Shown here: one piece after another, positions 9,312 to 18,457 of the stretch
Layout of the letters: every line of letters starts with the position of its first letter
Numbering within the stretch: position 1 is the first letter of the stretch
Origin: Pseudoalteromonas gelatinilytica
GTDB lineage: Bacteria > Pseudomonadota > Gammaproteobacteria > Enterobacterales > Alteromonadaceae
Assembly: GCF_001641615.1 (NCBI RefSeq)
Contig: NZ_LRRU01000010.1
Coordinates: 38,257 to 102,256, forward strand
Direction of reading: 5' to 3'
Length of the DNA: 64,000 bases
Notes under the pieces: generated by a model
The model's input: only the letters and a program-made list of their open reading frames with translations
What the model was told of the DNA's origin: nothing
Databases searched by the model: none
Translations under genes and position numbers: made by a program

Positions 9312-9462
9312 ATTGTTGGTGACAGTCGCTGGGATTCAGCCCAGTCGCCCGAAATAAGCACCTCACAAACGGTGTTACTTCTCGGCGTTAATTCCCCTCA
9401 CGTATGATCATCAGAGTCTGTGCTCTTCCCATACGCTACCTGAATAACGCACCTCTTCCAGC
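9312..9462 (-). promoter_or_regulatory. lysine riboswitch (L box) upstream of dapA
   Basis: On the minus strand the conserved core is present in order: GGAAGAGGTGCG, then GAGGGG, AACGCCGAG, and finally GGGCTGAATCCCAGCGAC followed by TGTCACC. These match the E. coli lysC aptamer positions by eye. Lysine binding is expected to reduce expression of dapA-dapD-decarboxylase-M14. The expression platform lies in 9132-9311 and includes a CAATAGC/GCTATTG hairpin, a weak terminator-like stem at 9241-9263 and a hairpin near the dapA start at 9164-9191, so I cannot say whether control is transcriptional or translational. Confidence 0.93.
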
Positions 9463-9464
9463 CC

Positions 9465-9493
9465 TTTATGCTCGCTTCAAAGGTTAAAGCCAA
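9465..9493 (-). promoter_or_regulatory. sigma-70 promoter for the lysine riboswitch operon
   Basis: On the minus strand, TTGGCT (-35, 9488-9493) and CATAAA (-10, 9465-9470) are separated by 17 bp. Transcription would start near 9458, immediately before the aptamer, which supports the call. Confidence 0.6.
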
Positions 9494-9645
9494 CATAGTT
9501 AAATAGGGTATTGGCGGCGATTAAAGCATTTTAGCCATCTAGGTGTCAAGGCGAAGGATTTGTTTTTTAGTGACCGATTTTGCAACATGGTTACGTATAA
9601 CCGTGTTTTTACGTACACTTAGCGTTAACCAAATAAATTGGAAAA

Positions 9646-10344
9646 ATGATGGAAAAATTCAACGATATTTATCAACGAGCCGTATCTCGAAAGGGCAGTG
9701 AAGAAATGCTGCATGCGCTGTTATCAAACCCGCTCGATGATACTGATATTGCCAAAATGAATGACGATTTATGGTTAGAAGAGTTTACGCGTAAAGTATT
9801 TCAAAGCGGCTTTTATTGGTCTGTAATCAATAATAAGTGGGCTGGTTTCCGTGATGTGTTTTGGGATTTCAGCGTAGAAAAATTATTGATGATGCCACCG
9901 GATATGCTTGAGCAAAAGGCCAGTGACGAACGTATCATCCGAAATTTCAAAAAAGTACAAACGATCCCTGAAAATGCGTACATGATCCACGAAGTTGCTG
10001 AGAAACATGGCAGCTTCAGTCAATTTATCGCAGATTGGCCAACTGACAAAATTATTGGTCTGTGGGCTTATCTTAAAAAACATGGCGCTCGATTAGGAGG
10101 CAACACTGGCCCTTACGCTTTGCGAGCGCTTGGTAAAGATACCTTTTTGCTTTCTCGCGATGTAGAAGCCTACTTGCGTGCCCATGAGTTGATTGATGGC
10201 GGCTTACAAACTAAAAAGTCATTACAAGCGGCGCAAGACTTCTTCAATGAATTACAACAGCAAAGTGGCTACAGCCTGCAGGCACTTAGTCAGCTCGTGG
10301 CTTATGGTGTAGGTGATAACCGCGTAGGTGTCGCAACACGTTAA
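9646..10344 (+). CDS. DNA-3-methyladenine glycosylase I-like protein
   Basis: 232 residues. The region WLEEFTRKVFQSGFYWSVINNKW resembles the LEGQQAGLSW area of Tag, followed by a helix-hairpin-helix-like part (FIADWPTDKI, LGGNTGPYALRALGKD). Tag enzymes excise 3-methyladenine from DNA. Unlike E. coli Tag, the N- and C-terminal zinc-binding Cys/His residues are not apparent, so this is a distant family member and alkylation repair is inferred. It is followed 8 bp later by selO, suggesting one operon. Confidence 0.7.
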   Translation: MMEKFNDIYQRAVSRKGSEEMLHALLSNPLDDTDIAKMNDDLWLEEFTRKVFQSGFYWSVINNKWAGFRDVFWDFSVEKLLMMPPDMLEQKASDERIIRNFKKVQTIPENAYMIHEVAEKHGSFSQFIADWPTDKIIGLWAYLKKHGARLGGNTGPYALRALGKDTFLLSRDVEAYLRAHELIDGGLQTKKSLQAAQDFFNELQQQSGYSLQALSQLVAYGVGDNRVGVATR

Positions 10345-10352
10345 GGACAGTT

Positions 10353-11765
10353 ATGAAACTGCAAACTCGATACACAGATATTAGTGAACTACTTGCGATT
10401 AAAGATATGCCTAGCGCCGTTGCTGAGCCGCAATTGCTGCTCTTCAATGACAAGCTCGCTGATAATTTTGCGATTAATCACGACAGCGAATTTTTAGCTA
10501 AATTGTTATCTGGTTCAACGATAGATAACGACGTTGCACCAGTTGCACTTGGTTACTCAGGTCATCAATTTGGTCATTTTTCACCGCGTCTTGGTGATGG
10601 CCGAGCACATTTGCTTGGCGCTATTGCAGATAAAGATGGCACATTGTGGGACTTGCAGCTAAAAGGCGCTGGAGCAACAGTATTCTCGCGCGGTGGTGAT
10701 GGTCGCTGCGCCATAGGCCCAGCAGTACGAGAGTACATCATGAGTGAGGCGCTTTATGCGCTTGGCATCGCAACTACACGCTGTTTAGCTGTGGTTACAA
10801 CTGGTGAAACGGTATATCGTCAGCCACCTCGCCCGGGTGCAGTTGTTACTCGCCTAGCTAAAAGCCATATCCGTGTTGGCTCATTTCAATACTTAGCCAC
10901 ACAAGGGGATATCGAAGGGCTAGAAAAGCTCGTTGATTACGCAATTAATTGTCATTTTCCTGACATTAGCAGTACGGGTGAAAAACGCTACATTGAATTT
11001 TTAACTGCCGTACTCGATAAGCAAATTGAGCTGGTTATCAGCTGGATGCGAATTGGCTTTATACATGGCGTGATGAATACCGATAATACCTTGATTAGTG
11101 GTGAAACGATTGACTATGGTCCTTGTGCGATGATGAATCAGTTTGACCTAGACACGGTGTTCAGTTCAATTGACCATCAAGGACGTTATGCATTTGGTAA
11201 TCAACCCAATATTGCCAATTGGAATATTGCACGTTTGGCTGAAAGCTTAATTCCGTTATTTGCTGATCAAGAGAGTGCCGTCGAAAAACTCTCGCCGGTA
11301 GTGAATGGCTTTGCAGCTAAATTCAATGATGCATTTAATACTATGTGGCAGCAGAAATTAGGATTAGCAGGTCAGCAAGAAGGCGATCATGCTTTAGTTT
11401 CAGAATTGCTGAGTTTAATGAAACAACATCAGCTTGATTATACCAATACTTTCAATGCGCTTACTGAATCTTTAGTGAGAGACTTTGCTATTGACTCTCA
11501 ACTTAAAGGGTGGGTTTCAAAATGGAGGTTAAGAACATCTTCTGAAAGTTACAGCACAATGCGCGCTGTTAATCCTGCAGTCATTCCACGCAATCATAAT
11601 ATTGAAATGATCTTGGCTGAGTATGAACAAACAGCTCAAAGCGTTTCACTTGATGAGTTTATGAAAGTCATCAAAGCTCCATATAAGTATGAGGAACAAT
11701 TTGCTGCATGGTATCAACCTCCGAAGGAAGGTGATTGTAATTACCAAACTTTTTGTGGTACTTAA
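10353..11765 (+). CDS. selO: SelO protein adenylyltransferase (YdiU family)
   Basis: 470 residues, the family length. The pseudokinase motifs are clear: GYSGHQFGHFSPRLGDGRA, LQLKGAGATVFSRGGDGRCA, and the catalytic region HGVMNTDNTLI with ETIDYGPCAMM. SelO binds ATP in an inverted orientation and transfers AMP to Ser, Thr or Tyr, linked to oxidative stress. The C terminus ends TFCGT, the bacterial cysteine equivalent of the selenocysteine end found in eukaryotes. Its start lies 8 bp after the Tag-like gene. Confidence 0.96.
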   Translation: MKLQTRYTDISELLAIKDMPSAVAEPQLLLFNDKLADNFAINHDSEFLAKLLSGSTIDNDVAPVALGYSGHQFGHFSPRLGDGRAHLLGAIADKDGTLWDLQLKGAGATVFSRGGDGRCAIGPAVREYIMSEALYALGIATTRCLAVVTTGETVYRQPPRPGAVVTRLAKSHIRVGSFQYLATQGDIEGLEKLVDYAINCHFPDISSTGEKRYIEFLTAVLDKQIELVISWMRIGFIHGVMNTDNTLISGETIDYGPCAMMNQFDLDTVFSSIDHQGRYAFGNQPNIANWNIARLAESLIPLFADQESAVEKLSPVVNGFAAKFNDAFNTMWQQKLGLAGQQEGDHALVSELLSLMKQHQLDYTNTFNALTESLVRDFAIDSQLKGWVSKWRLRTSSESYSTMRAVNPAVIPRNHNIEMILAEYEQTAQSVSLDEFMKVIKAPYKYEEQFAAWYQPPKEGDCNYQTFCGT

Positions 11766-12232
11766 GGGTTAATCTTTATGGTTGATAACAATTGTAAATG
11801 CTCATTTTTTAAAATCTAAGTGTTCGTTGATTGAGCAAGCTAGCCGCCAGTGTTATGATTTATATCAATAAAATAGCACTAAAGTTTTGCTTTTTAACGA
11901 AAATTTACAAATAAAGTTGCTTTCAACTTGTTGATTTAAAAATAACCAATATAATAATGTAATTGGGAATGGACTTTTATCGGTTTTGAAGTCAGTAGAT
12001 TGGGCTGAAAAGCGGCTTTCACCTAATCATAACAAAGCGATCTAAAGGCATTGTTATGCAAAGTTATTTAGATAACCTATTATTGGGTAATTGACTGAAA
12101 TTACTCGGCAAGATTTTTGTTCTGTACCGAGTTCGTTAAGTTTTGATTAACTATTAGTCGACTACTCTGTTTAAACTGATTGAGCTGGTTCAACTTAGCT
12201 ACAATTTTAATTGTGAAAATGGGAAGGAAACA
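11766..12232. other. 467-bp AT-rich intergenic region before the OmpA-family gene
   Basis: No convincing ORF or RNA family is seen. The first half is very AT-rich and the region ends with a GGAAGGAAACA ribosome-binding site. It probably holds the promoter and a long leader of the OmpA-family gene. I do not see a clear terminator for selO. Confidence 0.5.
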
Positions 12233-13303
12233 ATGAAATTAAAATCACTTACTATTGCTTTAGCACTTGCTGCAACTAGTGCTTCAAGCTTCGCTGCCGA
12301 AAAGCAAGGTTTCTACATCGGCGCATTTGGCGACTACTATGACGCATCTTGGGAAGACGTTCGTGACTTTTCAGCTGGCGGCCTAAATGTAGATGATTCT
12401 ACAGGTTGGGGCTTAGAGCTTGGTTATCGTTTCAGTGATTACTGGAGCGCTCGTTTAGAATACGCTGATATGGATTTCGACTACAGCGTAGATTTAAACG
12501 ATGGCACTACAATGAGTGGTTCTGAAAGCGGCAAGCGTTACGGTATCGACGCTTTATATCACTTAGGTGGTGGTCCATTCTACGGTATTTTCGGTCTTAA
12601 AAATCTTGATGCGGTTGACGAAGATCTAATGTTCGCAAACGTGGGTGCTGGTTACCAACACTACTTCACAGATAATTTCGCATTTAACGCTGAAACATCT
12701 TTATACCAAGGTCTTGACCGTGGTTACACAGATGTTGGCGCTAAATTAGGCCTAAGCTACATCTTTGGCGCACAAAGCTCTGCTTCAGAGCCAGTTGAAC
12801 CTGCTCCAACAGTTGTTCCTGTTGCAGTTGAGCCAGTTGATAGCGATGGCGATAACATCCCTGATGCTGATGACCAATGTGCAAACACGCCAATGACTGA
12901 CGCTGTTGATGGCACTGGTTGTACATTATATGAAGATCGTGAAGTAACTAAGAGCTTACTAATCACGTTCCCTAACAACACTTCTAAAGTATCTCAACAA
13001 TACTTAGATGATATTGACCGCGCTGCTAAGTTCTTAAAAGAGCACCCAGGTACTGACGTAGTACTTGAAGGTCACACTTCATCAGTAGGTAAAGCTGACT
13101 ACAACAAGTGGTTATCTAAGAAACGTGCTGATGCCGTTGCTAAGAAACTAATCGAAGACGGTATTGACCCAATGCGTCTTACTACTGTTGGTTTAGGTGA
13201 AGAACGCCTTAAAAACCCTGCAAATACGCCAGAAGCTCACGCTGAAAACCGTCGTGTTGAAGCGAAAGTAACTGTAATTGAGCGTGTTAAAGTAGAGCGT
13301 TAA
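12233..13303 (+). CDS. OmpA-family outer-membrane protein with TSP3-like linker
   Basis: 356 residues. Signal peptide ends SSFAAE; about residues 22-180 are an eight-stranded barrel (FYIGAFGDYY, GWGLELGYRFSDYWSARLEY). A Pro/Val-rich hinge leads to a calcium-binding thrombospondin-3-like segment (DSDGDNIPDADDQC) and then the OmpA C-terminal peptidoglycan-binding domain with VLEGHTSSVGKADYN and LSKKRADAV. It anchors the outer membrane to the cell wall. Codon use is that of a highly expressed gene, and a strong terminator follows. Confidence 0.93.
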   Translation: MKLKSLTIALALAATSASSFAAEKQGFYIGAFGDYYDASWEDVRDFSAGGLNVDDSTGWGLELGYRFSDYWSARLEYADMDFDYSVDLNDGTTMSGSESGKRYGIDALYHLGGGPFYGIFGLKNLDAVDEDLMFANVGAGYQHYFTDNFAFNAETSLYQGLDRGYTDVGAKLGLSYIFGAQSSASEPVEPAPTVVPVAVEPVDSDGDNIPDADDQCANTPMTDAVDGTGCTLYEDREVTKSLLITFPNNTSKVSQQYLDDIDRAAKFLKEHPGTDVVLEGHTSSVGKADYNKWLSKKRADAVAKKLIEDGIDPMRLTTVGLGEERLKNPANTPEAHAENRRVEAKVTVIERVKVER

Positions 13304-13325
13304 TCTAACCCTTTACGAAAATTTT

Positions 13326-13354
13326 AAAAACCCAGCCTAGTGCTGGGTTTTTTT
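13326..13354 (+). terminator. terminator of the OmpA-family gene
   Basis: A GC-rich stem AAACCCAGC/GCTGGGTTT with a 5-base loop and a run of T. Confidence 0.9.
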
Positions 13355-13596
13355 ATTTCTAAGACTTAAAGTAAGTAGATAGGAATGATTCTTAATAAAT
13401 ATTCATTTGAATAGCGTTTTTTTCTAGTACTATTCATGGTATTTATAGTGAATATAAAGTGCCTAACCACAGCATGGATTTTCATCTATACTTAAAAGCT
13501 TTATAATTAACCGTCAGAATACTATAAGTACTGGGTCTTAATTGGTATTTAGCTTAATACTACCGAGTACTTTCACGTCACCAAGAGGGCAATATT

Positions 13597-16194
13597 GTGC
13601 TACAAGAATATCGTAAACACGTAGAAGAACGTGCCGCGTTAGGTATCGTACCAGCGCCACTAGATGCTCAGCAAACGGCTGATCTTATTGAATTAATCAA
13701 AAATCCACCGGCAGGCGAAGAAGAGTTCATCGTTGATCTTCTAGTTAACCGTGTACCACCGGGTGTTGATGATGCGGCTTATATCAAAGCTGGTTTCTTA
13801 GCTGCAGTTGCAAAAGGTGAAGCGAGCTCTCCACTTGTATCAAAAGAAAAAGCAGCTGAGCTACTTGGTACTATGTTAGGTGGTTACAACATCGCACCTA
13901 TGATCGAGCTTTTAGATGACGAAGCGTTAGCGCCAATCGTTGTTAAAGGTCTTTCAAACACATTATTAATGTTCGACGCTTTCTACGATGTAGAAGAAAA
14001 AGCGAAAGCAGGTAACGAATTTGCTAAGCAAGTGATCGCGTCTTGGGCAAATGCAGAATGGTTTGTAAACAAGCCTGCAGTTGCTGAAAAAATCTCAGTT
14101 ACCGTATTCAAAGTAACTGGTGAAACAAATACAGATGACCTTTCTCCTGCGCCAGATGCTTGGTCACGTCCAGATATTCCATTACACGCTTTAGCTATGC
14201 TGAAGAACGAACGTGATGGCATCAACCCTGAAAAACCAGGCGAAGTTGGTCCAATCTCACAACTAGAAGAGCTTAAAACTAAAGGTTTACCTCTTGCATA
14301 CGTGGGTGATGTAGTTGGTACGGGTTCATCTCGTAAATCTGCAACTAACTCAGTACTTTGGTTCATGGGTGATGATATTCCTTTCGTACCAAACAAGCGC
14401 GTTGGTGGTGTATGTTTAGGTGGCAAAATTGCTCCTATCTTCTTCAATACAATGGAAGACTCTGGTGCATTGCCAATCGAGCTACCTGTTGATGAGCTAA
14501 ACATGGGTGACCAAATCGATATCTTCCCTTACGAAGGTGTTGTAAAGCGTCACGGTACTGATGAAGTAATCTCTACTTTCTCTCTTAAATCAGACGTAAT
14601 TCTTGATGAAGTGCGTGCTGGTGGTCGTATCCCACTAATCATCGGTCGTGGTTTAACTGACAAAGCGCGTAAATCTCTAGGTTTAGAAGCAGAAGATATC
14701 TTCCGCAAACCAGCTCTAGTTGAAGATTCTGGTAAAGGCTTCACATTAGCGCAGAAGATGGTTGGTAAAGCATGTAACATGCCTGGCGTACGTCCTGGTC
14801 AATACTGTGAGCCGAAAATGACAACTGTTGGTTCGCAAGATACAACAGGCCCTATGACGCGTGACGAACTTAAAGACCTTGCGTGTTTAGGTTTCTCTGC
14901 AGATTTAACAATGCAGTCTTTCTGTCATACATCAGCTTATCCTAAGCCAATTGACGTAAACACTCACCACACACTTCCTGATTTCATCATGAACCGTGGC
15001 GGTGTATCACTGCGTCCTGGTGACGGTGTAATCCACTCATGGTTAAACCGTATGTTATTACCAGATACAGTAGGTACTGGTGGTGACTCACATACTCGTT
15101 TCCCTCTAGGTATTTCATTCCCAGCGGGTTCAGGTGCGGTAGCATTCGCAGCAGCAACAGGTGTAATGCCTCTTGATATGCCTGAGTCAATCTTAGTACG
15201 TTTCAAAGGCGAAATGCAGCCAGGTATCACATTACGTGACCTAGTACATGCGATCCCTTACTACGGTATCAAAGAAGGTCTTCTTACAGTTGAGAAGAAA
15301 GGTAAGATCAACGAATTCTCTGGTCGTGTACTAGAAATCGAAGGTGTTGAGCACCTAACAGTTGAGCAAGCGTTCGAGCTTTCTGATGCATCAGCTGAGC
15401 GTTCAGCTGCAGGTTGTACAGTTAAACTTTCTAAAGAGTCTATCGCTGAATACCTTGAGTCAAACATCGTAATGCTTAAGTGGATGATCTCTGAAGGTTA
15501 CGGCGATGTTCGTACTATTGAGCGTCGTATCACAGCAATGCAAGAGTGGTTAGCTAACCCAGAGCTTATGGAAGCTGATGCAGATGCAGAGTACAAACAC
15601 GTACTTGAAATCGACCTAGCAGACATCAAAGAGCCAATCCTTTGTGCACCAAATGACCCAGATGATGCGCGTCTTCTTTCAGACGTTACTGGCGAGACAA
15701 TCGACGAAGTATTTATCGGTTCGTGTATGACTAACATTGGTCACTTCCGTGCTGCAGGTAAACTACTAGATGGTTACAGTGGCCGTATCCCAACTCAACT
15801 TTGGGTTGCACCACCAACGAAGATGGATAAAGACCAACTTACTGACGAAGGTTACTATGGTATCTTTGGTCGTGTAGGTGCACGTATCGAAACTCCAGGA
15901 TGTTCACTGTGTATGGGTAACCAAGCGCGTGTTGCTGATAAAGCAACTGTTGTGTCTACTTCTACGCGTAACTTCCCTAACCGTCTAGGTACTGGCGCAA
16001 ACGTATTCTTAGCATCTGCAGAACTTGCAGCAGTAGCAGCAATCCTAGGTAAACTACCTACACCTGCTGAGTACCAAGAGTATGCAGCTAAGATCAATGC
16101 AACTGCAGCTGATACGTATCGCTACCTGAACTTCCACCGTATGCCTCAATACACTAAAAAGGCAGACCAAGTAATCGTTCAGCAAGCCGTATAA
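13597..16194 (+). CDS. acnB: aconitate hydratase B
   Basis: 865 residues, the usual length of bacterial AcnB. GTG start gives [16 protein letters not shown], matching the known N terminus, and AAGAGG is the ribosome-binding site. The N-terminal HEAT-like domain is followed by the swivel domain and then the iron-sulphur core, with cluster cysteines in [15 protein letters not shown] and [13 protein letters not shown]. It interconverts citrate and isocitrate through cis-aconitate in the TCA cycle, and apo-AcnB can bind mRNA. It is monocistronic, with a terminator after it. Many antisense ORFs here reflect its codon bias. Confidence 0.98.
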   Translation: MLQEYRKHVEERAALGIVPAPLDAQQTADLIELIKNPPAGEEEFIVDLLVNRVPPGVDDAAYIKAGFLAAVAKGEASSPLVSKEKAAELLGTMLGGYNIAPMIELLDDEALAPIVVKGLSNTLLMFDAFYDVEEKAKAGNEFAKQVIASWANAEWFVNKPAVAEKISVTVFKVTGETNTDDLSPAPDAWSRPDIPLHALAMLKNERDGINPEKPGEVGPISQLEELKTKGLPLAYVGDVVGTGSSRKSATNSVLWFMGDDIPFVPNKRVGGVCLGGKIAPIFFNTMEDSGALPIELPVDELNMGDQIDIFPYEGVVKRHGTDEVISTFSLKSDVILDEVRAGGRIPLIIGRGLTDKARKSLGLEAEDIFRKPALVEDSGKGFTLAQKMVGKACNMPGVRPGQYCEPKMTTVGSQDTTGPMTRDELKDLACLGFSADLTMQSFCHTSAYPKPIDVNTHHTLPDFIMNRGGVSLRPGDGVIHSWLNRMLLPDTVGTGGDSHTRFPLGISFPAGSGAVAFAAATGVMPLDMPESILVRFKGEMQPGITLRDLVHAIPYYGIKEGLLTVEKKGKINEFSGRVLEIEGVEHLTVEQAFELSDASAERSAAGCTVKLSKESIAEYLESNIVMLKWMISEGYGDVRTIERRITAMQEWLANPELMEADADAEYKHVLEIDLADIKEPILCAPNDPDDARLLSDVTGETIDEVFIGSCMTNIGHFRAAGKLLDGYSGRIPTQLWVAPPTKMDKDQLTDEGYYGIFGRVGARIETPGCSLCMGNQARVADKATVVSTSTRNFPNRLGTGANVFLASAELAAVAAILGKLPTPAEYQEYAAKINATAADTYRYLNFHRMPQYTKKADQVIVQQAV

Positions 16195-16220
16195 TTAGTA
16201 ATAATTTAATTTACTAGTAT

Positions 16221-16247
16221 AAAAGCCCGCATTTAGCGGGCTTTTTT
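16221..16247 (+). terminator. terminator of acnB
   Basis: Stem AAAAGCCCGC/GCGGGCTTTT with an ATTTA loop and T-run. Confidence 0.93.
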
Positions 16248-16406
16248 ATTAAGTTTTTGTTCAGTTTGGTTTGTAAAATTAATACATTTGTCTACACTGA
16301 TTGTTGTGAAAAGTTAACAGTTGTAACTTTGTGTTTAATGTTGTAACCAAGGAAGGTAAGCATCATTTCTTGGCTGCATAGATTTTGCAAATCAAGGAAT
16401 TGAACA

Positions 16407-17348
16407 ATGAAAGCACTTCTTCTTTTACTCCCTCTCAGCGGTTCGGCTCTTGCTGTTAACCCCTCTTTTAGCGAAGTTCGACTCGGTTTTGAAACGATTA
16501 GCTACAGTGAAACACTCAATGATGTAGCGGGATTTGGAAAGCTGAGTCAATCAATTGATGTTACTAACCCCGCAATACGACAGATATCATATACAGGGAT
16601 TGATGATACATGGGGCTTTTATATTGAAAGCGCAGCAACAATTTCGACTGAAATTGAAACTGAAACTTGGCACTTGGCTGAGTTTGGCGATATTCAAGAA
16701 AATGCATTTAAAACGAAAGCGAATGAGATTGGTTTTAAAGGCGCATATAACTTTTCAAAAGCGATACAATTCACCCTAGGTACCAAGTTTTTTACGTCGA
16801 GTTTTACACGTTCAAATTTTGCCTTTGTGCAGCCTGGTGCAGCGGCATTTGATGAGGCACTTATTGCTATCTCAGCGGATCCCGATAACCCAGCACGTTT
16901 TACCTTGCCGGGTATGAACAATGCAAACAATATAGGTGACCAACAAGACTACAATTCTCAGCTTCGACCTGTGGTCTCTGTGTCAGAAGATCAAATGGGT
17001 ATCTTGCTTACTTTAGGTGCTCGTTACGATAGCCGTTTGAAAGACAGTTTTAATAAATACAGTTGGTATGCCGAAGCTGAGCTGAGTACGCCAATGTACT
17101 CAGAAATTCAAAACACCCAATTTGAAACAACCACGCTTACCGACAGCTTTAATGGCTGGGGAGTGTTGGGGAGAGTGGGACTGCGTTATCAAATAATGTC
17201 GCATATTGCGTTAATGGGCGGTATTGATGCGCAATACAAGTCTCGCGATATTGTGACCAAGAATCTTGAAAATGGTCAACGTCTGCGCGTGCCTGAAGTT
17301 GAATATAGTAATGTGTCATTTGCCGTTGGTTTACAGTGGAGCTATTAA
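16407..17348 (+). CDS. putative outer-membrane beta-barrel protein of unknown function
   Basis: 313 residues. A short signal peptide ends SALAVNPSF. The mature part is a series of amphipathic strands with acidic and Asn-rich loops and ends in aromatic-terminated VGLQWSY, the usual BAM-recognition end of a barrel. I do not recognise the family. It overlaps the next gene by one base (TAATG), so it is translationally coupled to a coiled-coil lipoprotein, suggesting the two work together in the outer membrane. Confidence 0.65.
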   Translation: MKALLLLLPLSGSALAVNPSFSEVRLGFETISYSETLNDVAGFGKLSQSIDVTNPAIRQISYTGIDDTWGFYIESAATISTEIETETWHLAEFGDIQENAFKTKANEIGFKGAYNFSKAIQFTLGTKFFTSSFTRSNFAFVQPGAAAFDEALIAISADPDNPARFTLPGMNNANNIGDQQDYNSQLRPVVSVSEDQMGILLTLGARYDSRLKDSFNKYSWYAEAELSTPMYSEIQNTQFETTTLTDSFNGWGVLGRVGLRYQIMSHIALMGGIDAQYKSRDIVTKNLENGQRLRVPEVEYSNVSFAVGLQWSY

Positions 17349-18349
17349 TGAACAAGTTAGTCATTGTTAGCTCGATATTCATTTGTGCTTTATCTGGATG
17401 TAAAACTATTGATTCTGTACAGCAAGATTTAGGTTCTCTAGCTAGTAGTATTACCGGCGAAGAAGCAACACCTGAGCAAATACGTGCAGCATTTGATAAA
17501 GCCCAAAGTGTCTTCCAAGAAGCCCTTAGTGCTTATAATCAAATAGATGCAGATAACCTAGCGCAATTTGATGAGGAGCGTGTAACTAAGGCTCGCAAAG
17601 TATGGGCGGTGCTAGAACCTGAATTTAATGAACTACGGTTAGCTCCTGAATATGCGCTAAAAAGCGCGTCACTATTTTCATCGGATACAGTTTCAGATGA
17701 AATCATGTCTCAAAGTCAGGAAGTCATTTCGTTGGTTGCTGAAGCGCAGCTTGCTAAGCAAAGGATCACTTCTGTTTTACAGCCAATAAGAGATGAGTTT
17801 GCAATTTTAGATCAATTGGATGCGGAAACCTCTTATGAGAAGCGTTATCGAGAGCTAGATAAGCAACATCAGCAATTAAAGGAAATGCTCATCGATGGAC
17901 AAGAGCAACAAGTTGCTGAATATGTACCTAAGCTATTAGGACAACTCATTGATTTAGAAAAAGACGCCGTTGTGCAGTTTTATTTTTCTCAGTATATCGA
18001 AAAAATTTATGCAATAGCTAATTCCAAAAAAGTCGATATTTTTCCGACTGTTTATCAGGACGTTCGCAAGCAATTAGAACAAGGCGAAGCATACAGCAAA
18101 GCGAACTATCGTGAGTACGAGCAAATTAAACAACAAGCAGCATTATTGTCACTGCAAATAGATCGTATTGATAGCCTCTATGCTGAGTACTTGGAGCAAA
18201 AAGCGGCTATTGATAAAGACACCGTTGAAGCACACATGCTGAGTCTAGAAAGTGAAATTTATGCACTGACTATGGCAGCAGGCTTAGGCGACCTTAGAGG
18301 CCTGCCATTCCAAGAGCAGCTTCAGCAAGTAAGAAAAGCAATTAATTGA
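17348..18349 (+). CDS. coiled-coil lipoprotein of unknown function
   Basis: 333 residues from the ATG that overlaps the upstream stop codon; an in-frame start four codons earlier is less likely. The lipobox ALSGC gives lipid-modified Cys after a short signal peptide. The rest is rich in Glu, Gln, Lys and Ala with heptad-like stretches (EAQLAKQRITSVLQPI, ELDKQHQQLKEML), predicting long coiled coils in the periplasm. No enzymatic motif is seen. It belongs to the same operon as the barrel gene before it and is followed by a terminator. Confidence 0.7.
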   Translation: MNKLVIVSSIFICALSGCKTIDSVQQDLGSLASSITGEEATPEQIRAAFDKAQSVFQEALSAYNQIDADNLAQFDEERVTKARKVWAVLEPEFNELRLAPEYALKSASLFSSDTVSDEIMSQSQEVISLVAEAQLAKQRITSVLQPIRDEFAILDQLDAETSYEKRYRELDKQHQQLKEMLIDGQEQQVAEYVPKLLGQLIDLEKDAVVQFYFSQYIEKIYAIANSKKVDIFPTVYQDVRKQLEQGEAYSKANYREYEQIKQQAALLSLQIDRIDSLYAEYLEQKAAIDKDTVEAHMLSLESEIYALTMAAGLGDLRGLPFQEQLQQVRKAIN

Positions 18350-18356
18350 GTAAACC

Positions 18357-18384
18357 AAGAGCCACAGTTCGCTGTGGCTTTTTA
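18357..18384 (+). terminator. terminator after the coiled-coil lipoprotein
   Basis: Stem GCCACAG/CTGTGGC with TTCG tetraloop and TTTTT. Confidence 0.9.
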
Positions 18385-18457
18385 TCAACGTTAAGGGATT
18401 TAGCGTTTAAATAGCTAAGAGTTTCCCTGCTATAAGCGAATGTAATGGAGTATAGAT

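Noticed and set aside
9312..9462. tRNA or other structured RNA
   Set aside because: The conserved blocks match the lysine riboswitch aptamer in order and orientation; no tRNA features.
13983..14504. Long minus-strand ORF inside acnB, and others like it
   Set aside because: These are shadows of strongly codon-biased acnB, lack ribosome-binding sites and resemble no protein.
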